Source: Candidatus Cloacimonadota bacterium (GTDB lineage: Bacteria; Cloacimonadota; Cloacimonadia; Cloacimonadales; Cloacimonadaceae). Taken from it: 5,963 bases of DNA. Of this stretch, positions 1 through 5,849 are shown piece by piece. The notes under the pieces were generated by a model. That model made no database searches, was not told the origin of the DNA, and saw only the letters and a program-made list of their open reading frames with translations. The translations under genes and the position numbers were made by a program. Within the stretch, counting starts at the first letter, position 1. Each line of letters starts with the position of its first letter. The DNA lies in contig JAQUHL010000140.1 of assembly GCA_028683635.1 (NCBI GenBank), positions 1 to 5,963 of the forward strand, read 5' to 3'.

Positions 1-105
1 GCCAAGCTTTGTATCTTTGAAAAACTTAAGGAAAAAGATGGCTACCTTCTCCTCGATCATGAACTCGAAGAGTGGCAGATTCACATCTCGGATATTAGTA
101 CCTAA
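1..105 (+). CDS. C-terminal fragment of an unrecognised protein
   Basis: An open frame enters from the left edge and ends at TAA 103-105, giving the last 34 residues of a protein whose start lies outside the window. The residues read as ordinary soluble protein: a charged stretch (EKLKEKDGYLLLDHELEEW) and then a short hydrophobic/polar end (QIHISDIST). A convincing intrinsic terminator begins 22 bases after the stop, which supports this being a genuine gene end on the plus strand. The fragment is too short for me to name a family, and I do not assign a function. It is separated from the next credible gene by almost 900 bases. Confidence 0.65.
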   Translation, partial: AKLCIFEKLKEKDGYLLLDHELEEWQIHISDIST

Positions 106-127
106 ACCACTTTTGCAATAGTATTTT

Positions 128-154
128 GCGCAGATTCCTGTCTGCGCTTTTTTT
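128..154 (+). terminator. Rho-independent terminator
   Basis: A perfect 7-bp stem, GCGCAGA (128-134) with TCTGCGC (141-147), encloses a 6-base loop and is followed at once by seven T (148-154). It lies 22 bases after the stop of the leftmost gene and should end its transcript. Confidence 0.85.
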
Positions 155-190
155 GTATATAACCCGCCCTAACTAACTTCCCGTACCAGG

Positions 191-297
191 ATCGTTGCAC
201 ATCCCGATTTATTGAAATACAGACTTCCAGATATGCTGGTTGTGAGGCTCATTTTTGTAAAATCTCAATCCCGCCCACCACCCTGAAAGGAGTAGGG
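191..297 (+). repeat. Dispersed intergenic repeat, copy A
   Basis: This stretch matches the reverse complement of 4642-4746 (copy B). By eye the first 58 bases (191-248 against 4746-4689) differ at 5 positions and the last 28 (270-297 against 4669-4642) at 2. The middle 20 or so bases are poorly conserved and differ in length by two. No reading frame in it looks like a real protein. The two copies share this body but diverge abruptly after the common GGAGTAGGG end: here the sequence runs into the hairpin array, there into a GGGCTTCGCCC hairpin. It is probably a member of a genome-wide repeat family, which I infer and cannot test here. Confidence 0.8.
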
Positions 298-604
298 GTG
301 GGGACGTCCTCGTCGCCACAAAGGCTATATGCTTTTTGAACAAGCAACTCCGTCACCTCTGTCGACCGGAGCTCGACAGCCCAAATTGGGGTGGGGACGT
401 CCTCGTCGCCACAAAGGCTATATGCTTTCTGAACAGGCAAACCGTTGCTTCTGTCGACCGGAGCTCGACAGCCCAAATAGGGGTGGAGACGTCCTCGTCG
501 CCACAAGAGCCACAAGAGCTATATGCTTTGAACAGGTAACTCCGTCACCTCTGTCGACCGGAGCTCGACAGCCCAAATAGGGATGGTGACGTCCTCGTCA
601 CCAC
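298..604. repeat. Tandem array of alternating hairpins, about 92-bp unit
   Basis: Two short hairpins alternate. Hairpin 1 has 9-base arms around a TCCT loop and occurs four times (298-319, 391-412, 483-504, 583-604). Hairpin 2, with arms CTGTCGA and TCGACAG around CCGGAGC, occurs three times and is identical each time (359-379, 451-471, 551-571). The linkers are also conserved: one of about 40 bases containing GCTATATGCTTT, and one of about 11 bases starting CCCAAAT. Unit spacing is 93, 92 and 100 bases; the longest unit contains a 9-base duplication of GCCACAAGA. Because the linkers are conserved, this is not a CRISPR array. Open frames crossing it on both strands give repetitive, low-complexity peptides and are not credible genes. 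Function is unknown; a structured RNA or protein-binding array is possible. Confidence 0.85.
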
Positions 605-670
605 AAAGTGAGACGAGGTTGAAAAGGCATTGGGATCCGGACAGGGTGTTTGGTATGCAGCAGGAGTGAT

Positions 671-778
671 GTCGCCCCTGACGGGGCTTGGGTGGTGGTT
701 GTGGTGTTGCACTTGTACAGGGGTTACGCTTCGCTCCACGCCCTGCCTATGATCTGTCGCCCACTGGGCTTGGGATCC
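671..778. repeat. GC-rich module with two related hairpins
   Basis: Two copies of a GTCGCCC...GGGCTTGGG motif lie about 85 bases apart. The first (671-692) has the stem GCCCC/GGGGC around TGA C; the second (756-774) has GCCC/GGGC around ACT. Between them lie a GT-rich run (690-710) and a segment starting CAGGGGTTACGC and ending CCCTG (718-744), which can pair at its ends. The style resembles non-coding repeat modules I associate with FCB-group genomes, but that recollection is not verified here. No credible gene overlaps it. It may be a separate repeat family from the array to its left. Confidence 0.5.
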
Positions 779-781
779 TGC

Positions 782-890
782 TCCTTGTTCCAAGGCGTTA
801 ATCACTTCTTAATCTACCCTTAATCAAGCGTTAATTATTAACGCTTGATTAAGGGTAGATCAAGAAGTGATTAACGCCTTCAAGCAAGGA
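782..890. repeat. 109-bp near-perfect palindrome with 11-bp phased TTAATC motifs
   Basis: The sequence is symmetrical about T836. The core arms 792-835 and 837-880 are 44 bases long with a single mismatch (A811 opposite C861). After a 4-base gap with mismatches, outer 6-base arms TCCTTG (782-787) and CAAGGA (885-890) continue the pairing. Within the left arm TTAATC begins at 798, 809 and 820, and TTAAT at 831, which is exactly one site every 11 bases. The right arm repeats the pattern on the other strand. Transcribed, it would form a very long, stable hairpin; as DNA it could form a cruciform or offer eight helically phased binding sites. No poly-T tail follows, so it is not a classical terminator. 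It ends about 105 bases before the start of the next gene. Confidence 0.9.
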
Positions 891-995
891 AGAAGCCACC
901 AAGTTTGGAACAATTGAAGGATAATTTGAAGAATAGTTTAAGAATAAAATTGACAAAAAAGAAAGATCTGTTTCAAGTGTAGCGTGGAGGTGATA

Positions 996-1352
996 ATGAA
1001 TATACGCTTTCTCATTTACACGTGCATATTTGTGTTACTTAGCATGCAGTTGTATGCTCTGAGAGATCACGTTCAGATGCGATATATGGTCACTGTTCAA
1101 GGGACAGTTTCCGATAGCTATGGAAATCCCCTGCCAAACGCAGAAGTGAATCTGACAAACCTCAGTTCCTTGCCAGTCCTCACCGATGCTAACGGGTTCT
1201 ATCGAATTCAGAGAGGGATTTCGGGGTCTGGCATCATCATCCTGAGAATCAGCAAGCCTGGCTACAAAACGATGGTCAAGTCCAACATCATTGCGCACGT
1301 TGAGGAAAACTTAAGCTTTGTGTTCGATTGCACCATGACCGAAATTCCCTGA
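996..1352 (+). CDS. Small secreted protein with one carboxypeptidase-regulatory-like domain
   Basis: This 118-residue protein begins at ATG 996, preceded by GGAGG at 986-990 with a 5-base gap. A GTG at 984 is in frame but overlaps this ribosome site, so I reject it. Residues 1-21 form a signal peptide: a short basic start (MNIR), a hydrophobic core and a likely cleavage near LYA. The remainder is a single Ig-like beta-sandwich of the carboxypeptidase regulatory-like type. Its hallmarks are VQGTVSDSYGNPLPNAEVNL, TDANGFYRI and LRISKPGYKT. In FCB-group bacteria such domains usually sit at the start of larger outer-membrane or cell-surface proteins; here the protein ends straight after the fold, at EIP. 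It probably acts outside the cytoplasm as a binding or structural module. It could instead be a lipoprotein-like component, but I see no lipobox. It stands alone, with repeats upstream and 213 bases before the next start. Confidence 0.85.
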   Translation: MNIRFLIYTCIFVLLSMQLYALRDHVQMRYMVTVQGTVSDSYGNPLPNAEVNLTNLSSLPVLTDANGFYRIQRGISGSGIIILRISKPGYKTMVKSNIIAHVEENLSFVFDCTMTEIP

Positions 1353-1377
1353 GGCCACCCATATCAGATCCGGAACC

Positions 1378-1406
1378 GCACATTAAATGTGCTGTAGTAC
1401 ACAGCA
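1378..1406 (+). other. Two overlapping, mutually exclusive hairpins
   Basis: GCACATT (1378-1384) pairs with AATGTGC (1386-1392) around a single A as a 15-base palindrome. TGCTGT (1390-1395) pairs with ACAGCA (1401-1406) around a 5-base loop. The two stems share bases 1390-1392, so both cannot be complete at once. No T-run follows, so this is not a clear terminator. It lies 25 bases after the secreted-protein gene and 160 bases before the kinase start. It could be an operator, an mRNA 3' end structure or a leader element. Confidence 0.4.
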
Positions 1407-1565
1407 AAAGGGAATGATACTCAAGATAAGTAACTCATTTTATTGCACTGTGTTTTCAGAGATTTTAGAAATCATTTGACACGTTGTGGCTCTAAAAAAG
1501 CTTGGCCTTATAAGAGCTTCGTTTAGGAGCAGTTGAAAAGTAAATATCTAAAAGGGGGAAGTTTA

Positions 1566-3596
1566 GTGTTTACTAATCAGGCAAGGTCTATACTTTTCGT
1601 CAAAACCGGAACGGATGCATTGCCTGCCGGTTTTTTAATTTTCGAGCAGAATGGGTTTCAAACCTTCGAGTGTTCTGACCTTGAGAAAGCAAAGGAGTAT
1701 CTGGATGAACGAAAGGACATCCAACTTGTATTGTTGGAGCTCACCGAAACCAACACAGAAGGCATCATTCCATTTTCCAATGAGGTATCCCAAAACTATC
1801 AAGTCCCAGTGTTCTTTTATACAGAAGAGATAAGTGAATACCTTTTCGGCGAGGTATCGAGGGCAACCCGGCATTGCATTTTAAACAAAAACAGCAGCGG
1901 GCTGTTCCTCTTATCCACAATAGAGAGTTGCCTTGTCATTCATGAGCACCTTTCAGAAGGTGACAGGCAACTTAAAGAACTGTGTAGCACAAACGAAACC
2001 CTGAAGCACAAGATAAACAGCATCCTGATACCTGAAACAGAAGCACTTGATCTGGAATTGAGGGATGTAATCGATGTGGAGGCCATTCAGGATCTGATGG
2101 ATAGTTTCTATGAAATCACCAAGGTCGGAGTGGCTATTGTCGATAACATGGGAAATATCCTGGTGGCCACCGGCTGGCAAGAGGTGTGTACTAAATTTCA
2201 CAGGCAGCATCCGATAGCTGGAAAGCACTGCATGGAAAGTGACACCATGCTCAGCAGCGATATTCTGCCCGGTACCTTTAAGATATACAAGTGTAAAAAC
2301 CACATGTGGGATATGGCAACTCCCATCATGGCCGGAAACAAGAAGATCGGAAATGTATTTCTGGGTCAGTTCTTTTTCGAAGACGAGATTCCGGAGTACC
2401 GATCTCTGATGCAAAATGCCAAAACCTATGGCTTTGACATTGATGAATATATTGCTGCCCTGGATAAGGTGCCCCGCTGGAGCCGGCACCTGGTGGATTC
2501 CGTGATGCAATTTTATACCAAACTGACCAAGCTTCTTTCCCAACTCAGCTATGGTAACATCCGCCTCAGGAAAGCCCTCGACGACCGAAACCGGATGATG
2601 CATCAGCACAAGATCGATGAATTCCAGTACCGGGATCTGGTGGATAGGATGCAGGAAGGGGTATTGGTAGTGGATAATGACGACATAATCCAATATGTAA
2701 ACCCCATGTTTTGCAAAGTGTTGGGCTATGATAAGCTGGAGCTGATCGGCAGGATAGGATACGAGATACTGATCCTTCCTGAGGACAGGGAAAAAATCAT
2801 TCAGAAAAACAAAGAGCGGGAACAGAAAGTCAACGATCAATACGAAATGATCATGCTCAATAAAAGCGGCGAGAAAGTGCTGTTTTCTCTGAAAGCATCG
2901 CCGATAGAAGATTTTGCGGGGACCGTCATTGGATCTATGGCCATCTGCATGGACATCACCGAGCAGAAACGCAACGAAGCAAAGATCCGCAACCTTCTCA
3001 AAGAAAAAGACGTTTTGCTGCGGGAAGTGCATCACAGGATCAAAAATAACATGAGCACCATCCGGGCTATGCTTGCTTTTCAGGCAAATACTATCAATCT
3101 CCCTGAAGCGGAAGTGGCACTGAACGAAGCCGAAAACAGGATCATGAGCATGATGATGATCTATAACAAGCTCTATCGCTCGCAAGATTATTCCAAAATC
3201 AACGCCAACGAATACCTGAGCGAATTGGTGAAAGAGATCAGCAGCACCCTGAATCACAAACATAATATCCAGGTGGAACTTAGTATCGAGAACATAGTAT
3301 TGAATTCAGAAATTCTCTATCCCTTGGGAATCATCGTCAATGAACTCGTTACAAATTCATACAAATATGCCTTCCCGGATCAGAAGCAGGGACAGATCCT
3401 GATAAACCTGAGAACCAAGGAAAATGGCAAGATGGAATTGCTCTATGCCGATAACGGAATCGGCATTCCCGAGTGCCGGTTGGCTGAAAAGAAAGAAGGT
3501 TTTGGCCTGAGCTTGATCGAGCTTCTTGTGGATCAGATTTCGGGTAGTTCGGAACTGCGGACTGAGAACGGAATGTGTTTTAAAATTGTGTTTTGA
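1566..3596 (+). CDS. Cytosolic sensor histidine kinase: degenerate receiver - PocR - PAS - HisKA_2 - HATPase
   Basis: I place the start at GTG 1566, which follows AGGGGGA (1553-1559) with a 6-base gap. An in-frame TTG at 1533 would add 11 residues and has only a cramped AGGAG three bases away. From the GTG the protein has 676 residues and no membrane segment. Residues 1-125 resemble a receiver domain, with T86 and K108 in the expected places but Glu58 (LVLLEL) where the phosphorylated Asp should be and no N-terminal acidic pair. Residues 168-330 match a PocR ligand-binding domain, with Cys208, Cys222 and Cys243 in VCTKFHR, KHCMES and YKCKNHMWD. A PAS domain spans about 353-475 and ends in DITEQKR. 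HisKA_2 follows, with the REVHHRIKNN phosphoacceptor box (His489/His490). The ATPase domain shows the N box (NELVTNSYKYAF, from 592), DNGIGI (629) and GFGLSLI (645). It should autophosphorylate in response to a small molecule and pass phosphate to a separate regulator, which is not in this window. The ligand is unknown. Confidence 0.92.
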   Translation: MFTNQARSILFVKTGTDALPAGFLIFEQNGFQTFECSDLEKAKEYLDERKDIQLVLLELTETNTEGIIPFSNEVSQNYQVPVFFYTEEISEYLFGEVSRATRHCILNKNSSGLFLLSTIESCLVIHEHLSEGDRQLKELCSTNETLKHKINSILIPETEALDLELRDVIDVEAIQDLMDSFYEITKVGVAIVDNMGNILVATGWQEVCTKFHRQHPIAGKHCMESDTMLSSDILPGTFKIYKCKNHMWDMATPIMAGNKKIGNVFLGQFFFEDEIPEYRSLMQNAKTYGFDIDEYIAALDKVPRWSRHLVDSVMQFYTKLTKLLSQLSYGNIRLRKALDDRNRMMHQHKIDEFQYRDLVDRMQEGVLVVDNDDIIQYVNPMFCKVLGYDKLELIGRIGYEILILPEDREKIIQKNKEREQKVNDQYEMIMLNKSGEKVLFSLKASPIEDFAGTVIGSMAICMDITEQKRNEAKIRNLLKEKDVLLREVHHRIKNNMSTIRAMLAFQANTINLPEAEVALNEAENRIMSMMMIYNKLYRSQDYSKINANEYLSELVKEISSTLNHKHNIQVELSIENIVLNSEILYPLGIIVNELVTNSYKYAFPDQKQGQILINLRTKENGKMELLYADNGIGIPECRLAEKKEGFGLSLIELLVDQISGSSELRTENGMCFKIVF

Positions 3597-3618
3597 GGTC
3601 TTGGCGTTTTAAGGATTA

Positions 3619-3656
3619 AAGGCCGGTTCCTGTGTAAACCGGCCTTCATTGTTTTG
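3619..3656. terminator. Hairpin between convergent genes, likely bidirectional terminator
   Basis: A perfect 10-bp stem, AAGGCCGGTT (3619-3628) with AACCGGCCTT (3637-3646), has an 8-base loop. It lies 22 bases after the kinase stop and 25 bases beyond the stop of the minus-strand gene. The T-rich tails are modest on both sides (CATTGTTTT on plus, TTTAATCC on minus), so termination strength is uncertain, but position and stem strongly suggest a shared terminator. Confidence 0.75.
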
Positions 3657-3671
3657 GGATTCAATTACTGA

Positions 3672-4496
3672 TCAGAATGCGTAGCTGCCACCACCTTCCA
3701 GACGAAATCTGCTGCGGTAAATGGGCAACCTTTTGAGCTGGAAAGTTCCTTCTTCCTTTTGGATAACAGGTTCTTCCGGTGGGGGATTGATGAAGAAATC
3801 GGTCTCAATGCCAATCCAGTGGTAAGGATTTTGTTTTCCCTTGGTTTGAAGCCGGATCGTCGAGCTTGTGTTTTCAGCAAGCTCTGATAAACTGAGGTTG
3901 GCATCCCGCACTTGTTTCATAAAGACAGAGGTGAAGCGGCTGCTGTTTTCGCTGGCCAGGGAGTATTTATTGGCAGGGCGGCTGATGAAGATGGCTTGCT
4001 TGCCCTGGATTCCTTTCTGCAAAGGAAGCCCCATATACCAGGAATACAACCTGGGATGTTTTTTGTTATGATTTGTTTCGAAGATAAAGACTGAGCTCCT
4101 GGCTTGGGCAAATTTTTCGAACAATTCATCAGTGTTTATGGTGATGGTATATAAGCATTTGATGCTGTGCACCTTAATCCCGATAGGGATCAGGTATCCC
4201 TTGCCCTTGTATTTGGCTGCCAATCCGCTATAATAGAACAGAGCTTCATCACCCTTGGCAAGATTCTGAGTAAAAGAATCGATCACGGCATTCATTTGTT
4301 TGAGGCCTGCATCCTTAAGCAGGGTGACCTCAAAGCCACGTTCATCCAGAGTGATGGCCGTTTCGTAGGCATCATTGATGGGGCTGGAAAGCTTTGCTTT
4401 GTCGTAGTTTTCATTGCCGATAACAAGAGCTTTGCGGGCGGCAAAGGAACTGGTCACCATCATCAAAAACAGCGACCAAACAAGGAAACGTTTCAT
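3672..4496 (-). CDS. Exported caspase-fold protein, apparently catalytically inactive
   Basis: The protein has 274 residues. Its ATG is at 4496-4494 on the minus strand, behind AAGGAAGG with a 6-base gap. Residues 1-20 are a signal peptide (MKRFLVWSLFLMMVTSSFAA). Residues 21-236 follow the peptidase C14 caspase pattern: RKALVIGNENYD at the start, a PINDAYETAITLDERGFEV helix, KGDEALFYYSG (81-91), KGYLIPIG (99-106), and a late block with SRFTSVFMKQV, LSLSELAE and YHWIGIETDFFI. In active members the sequence after YYSG begins with the catalytic His (YSGHG); here Leu92 stands there. The usual DxC block on the second catalytic strand aligns with FIFETNHNK, placing Asn142 at the Cys. I therefore infer a pseudo-enzyme, possibly a periplasmic binding or scaffold protein. 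A proline-rich linker (PPPEEPV, 238-244) leads to a short basic tail ending LEGGGSYAF. Codon reading is intact throughout, so this is a maintained gene and not obvious decay. It is convergent with the kinase and divergent from fhs. Confidence 0.85.
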   Translation of the reverse strand: MKRFLVWSLFLMMVTSSFAARKALVIGNENYDKAKLSSPINDAYETAITLDERGFEVTLLKDAGLKQMNAVIDSFTQNLAKGDEALFYYSGLAAKYKGKGYLIPIGIKVHSIKCLYTITINTDELFEKFAQARSSVFIFETNHNKKHPRLYSWYMGLPLQKGIQGKQAIFISRPANKYSLASENSSRFTSVFMKQVRDANLSLSELAENTSSTIRLQTKGKQNPYHWIGIETDFFINPPPEEPVIQKEEGTFQLKRLPIYRSRFRLEGGGSYAF

Positions 4497-4531
4497 TTTG
4501 TACCTTCCTTATCTCGTATTGTAGATTCTGT

Positions 4532-4544
4532 CTCAAGTCTTGAG
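4532..4544. promoter_or_regulatory. Perfect 13-bp inverted repeat, candidate operator
   Basis: CTCAAG and CTTGAG flank a central T, 36 bases upstream of the caspase-fold gene start. A minus-strand TTGACA (4563-4558) lies just upstream of it, so a repressor here could block that promoter. No good -10 is visible at the right distance, so this is a weak call. Confidence 0.25.
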
Positions 4545-4641
4545 CAGAGCAATATCCTGTCAATCAAAATACTGTCCTGGCGGGCAGAAACCTGCATAAA
4601 TAAAGGCAAAAGACCATTGAATAATGGGTTGAAGGGCGAAG

Positions 4642-4746
4642 CCCTACTCCTTTTAGGGTTGTGGGCGGGAATAGAAATTCAAAAATATGCCTCGCAACCA
4701 GCATATTTGGAAGTCTGTATTTCGATAAATCTGGATGTGCAACGGT
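4642..4746 (-). repeat. Dispersed intergenic repeat, copy B (inverted)
   Basis: This is the inverted partner of 191-297: 53 of 58 bases match in the block 4689-4746 and 26 of 28 in 4642-4669, by eye. On the minus strand its shared GGAGTAGGG end runs directly into a small hairpin, AGGGC-GAA-GCCCT (4633-4645), which is not present at copy A. It occupies most of the leader between the divergent caspase-fold gene and fhs, so it may contribute to the transcript or promoter context of fhs. The two copies bracket the secreted-protein, kinase and caspase-fold genes, but neither has visible transposase or target duplications. Confidence 0.8.
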
Positions 4747-4765
4747 TTTGGCATGTGTGCAAGAT

Positions 4766-4793
4766 TTGCTTTTCCTGGGATGCAGTTTAGATT
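4766..4793 (+). promoter_or_regulatory. Possible promoter for fhs
   Basis: TTGCTT (4766-4771) and TAGATT (4788-4793) are separated by 16 bases and lie 30 bases before the fhs start. Each hexamer is a partial match to the housekeeping consensus (3 of 6 and 4 of 6), so this is a best guess for the region and not a firm site. Confidence 0.2.
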
Positions 4794-4823
4794 ATCCAAA
4801 GAGATAAGACATGGGGAGGATAT

Positions 4824-5849
4824 ATGCTCAGTGATCTCGAAATATCAAAACAGGTTGGACTACAACCTGTTACCAGGATAGCGGAAAAAATCGGGCTATC
4901 CGGCTCAGATCTCGATCTGTATGGTGACTATAAAGCCAAGGTGCGATTCAGCACTCTGGAAAGGATTTCCGGGAACCCCCTTGGAAAACTCATTCTGGTT
5001 TCGGCGATCACTCCCACTCCGGCAGGAGAGGGAAAGACCACAGTATCAATTGGTTTGTCCCAAGCCCTCAATAAGGTGGGAAAAAGCTCGATAGTTGCAC
5101 TGCGTGAGCCCTCTCTGGGTCCTGTGTTTGGCATCAAAGGCGGTGCTGCCGGAGGTGGCTGGTCTCAGGTATTGCCGATGGAAGATATCAATCTGCACTT
5201 CACAGGAGATTTTCACGCCATCACAGCCGCGAATAATACCCTTGCAGCCCTGATAGACAACCATATCTATTACGACAATGATCTCAGGATCGACCCCCGC
5301 CGCCTTACCTGGAAAAGGGTGCTGGATGTGAACGACAGAATGCTGAGGAAGATAGTGATCGGCCTGGGCGGCAGCAAACAAGGCTTCCCCCGGGAAGATG
5401 GATTTGATATCACACCCGCTTCCGAGATCATGGCTATCCTTTGCTTTTCCAATAATATGGACGAACTTAAAGAGCGGATCGGCAATATCACGGTGGGATT
5501 CACATTCGACGGTGAACCAGTAAAGGTGCATCAGTTAGGTTTTGAGGGTGCCATTGCCTCCCTGCTCAAAGATGCCTTGAAGCCAAACCTGGTGCAAACT
5601 ACCGAAAATACACCCGCCTTCGTGCATGGAGGCCCTTTTGCCAATATCGCCCAGGGAGCAAACAGCATCCTGGCCACCAAAACGGCTCTGCGTTTGAGCG
5701 AATATGTGGTTACAGAAGCCGGCTTTGGATTTGATCTGGGGGCTGAGAAATTCTTTGACCTGGTGTGTAAATATGGGAGTTTCTGTACCAATGCCGTGGT
5801 CCTGGTAGCAACAGTCCGGGCTCTGAAAATGCATGGTGTGCAAAGCTGA
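4824..5849 (+). CDS. fhs: Formate-tetrahydrofolate ligase, N-terminal 341 residues up to a frameshift
   Basis: The enzyme joins formate to tetrahydrofolate using ATP, giving 10-formyl-tetrahydrofolate for one-carbon metabolism in the cytoplasm. It starts at ATG 4824 behind GGGGAGGA (4813-4820). The N-terminus (MLSDLEISKQVGLQPVTRIA) is typical of the family. The phosphate-binding loop is TPAGEGKTT (residues 65-73). The first family signature follows, LREPSLGPVFGIKGGAAGGG and then PMEDINLHFTGDFHA, and later the second, VATVRALKMHG. The family is normally about 550-560 residues, and this frame stops at 341, immediately after the conserved MHG. The missing part resumes at once in another frame (5840 onward), so the full gene was present and has lost its frame. 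The break is best explained by loss of one base (or four) around 5833-5842. Either the gene is a recent pseudogene or the assembly has an error; everything before the break looks fully conserved. Confidence 0.93.
   Translation: MLSDLEISKQVGLQPVTRIAEKIGLSGSDLDLYGDYKAKVRFSTLERISGNPLGKLILVSAITPTPAGEGKTTVSIGLSQALNKVGKSSIVALREPSLGPVFGIKGGAAGGGWSQVLPMEDINLHFTGDFHAITAANNTLAALIDNHIYYDNDLRIDPRRLTWKRVLDVNDRMLRKIVIGLGGSKQGFPREDGFDITPASEIMAILCFSNNMDELKERIGNITVGFTFDGEPVKVHQLGFEGAIASLLKDALKPNLVQTTENTPAFVHGGPFANIAQGANSILATKTALRLSEYVVTEAGFGFDLGAEKFFDLVCKYGSFCTNAVVLVATVRALKMHGVQS

Noticed and set aside
298..604. CRISPR array
   Set aside because: The sequence between the short palindromes is itself conserved from unit to unit, so there are no unique spacers, and no cas gene is present.
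249..805. Several open frames on both strands across the repeat tract (about 67-88 residues)
   Set aside because: Their peptides simply translate the repeat units (for example the recurring GDEDVPTP), have no family features and no ribosome sites, and overlap each other.
945..955. Promoter for the secreted protein: TAAAAT (945-950) as -10, or TTGACA (950-955) as -35
   Set aside because: Neither has a partner hexamer at a proper distance; the region is AT-rich, so single matches mean little.
984..995. GTG start for the secreted protein at 984
   Set aside because: It overlaps the GGAGG ribosome site that serves the ATG at 996, and the extra residues MEVI weaken the signal peptide start.
1476..1513. 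Promoter for the kinase from TTGACA (1476-1481) and TTATAA (1508-1513)
   Set aside because: The spacing of 26 bases is far too long for a housekeeping promoter, and no other -10 sits at 16-18 bases.
1503..1518. Sigma-54 type promoter (GG-N10-GC) before the kinase
   Set aside because: The spacing fits, but the flanking bases match the -24/-12 consensus poorly and one such match is expected by chance.
1953..3263. Long open frame of 436 residues antisense to the kinase
   Set aside because: It lies wholly within the kinase gene, whose domains are unambiguous, and its His/Phe-rich protein is a codon-bias shadow.
4167..4790. Plus-strand frame of 207 residues over the caspase-fold gene start and copy B repeat
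   Set aside because: It is antisense to the signal peptide and first half of a well-supported gene and then runs through repeat sequence; no domain is visible.
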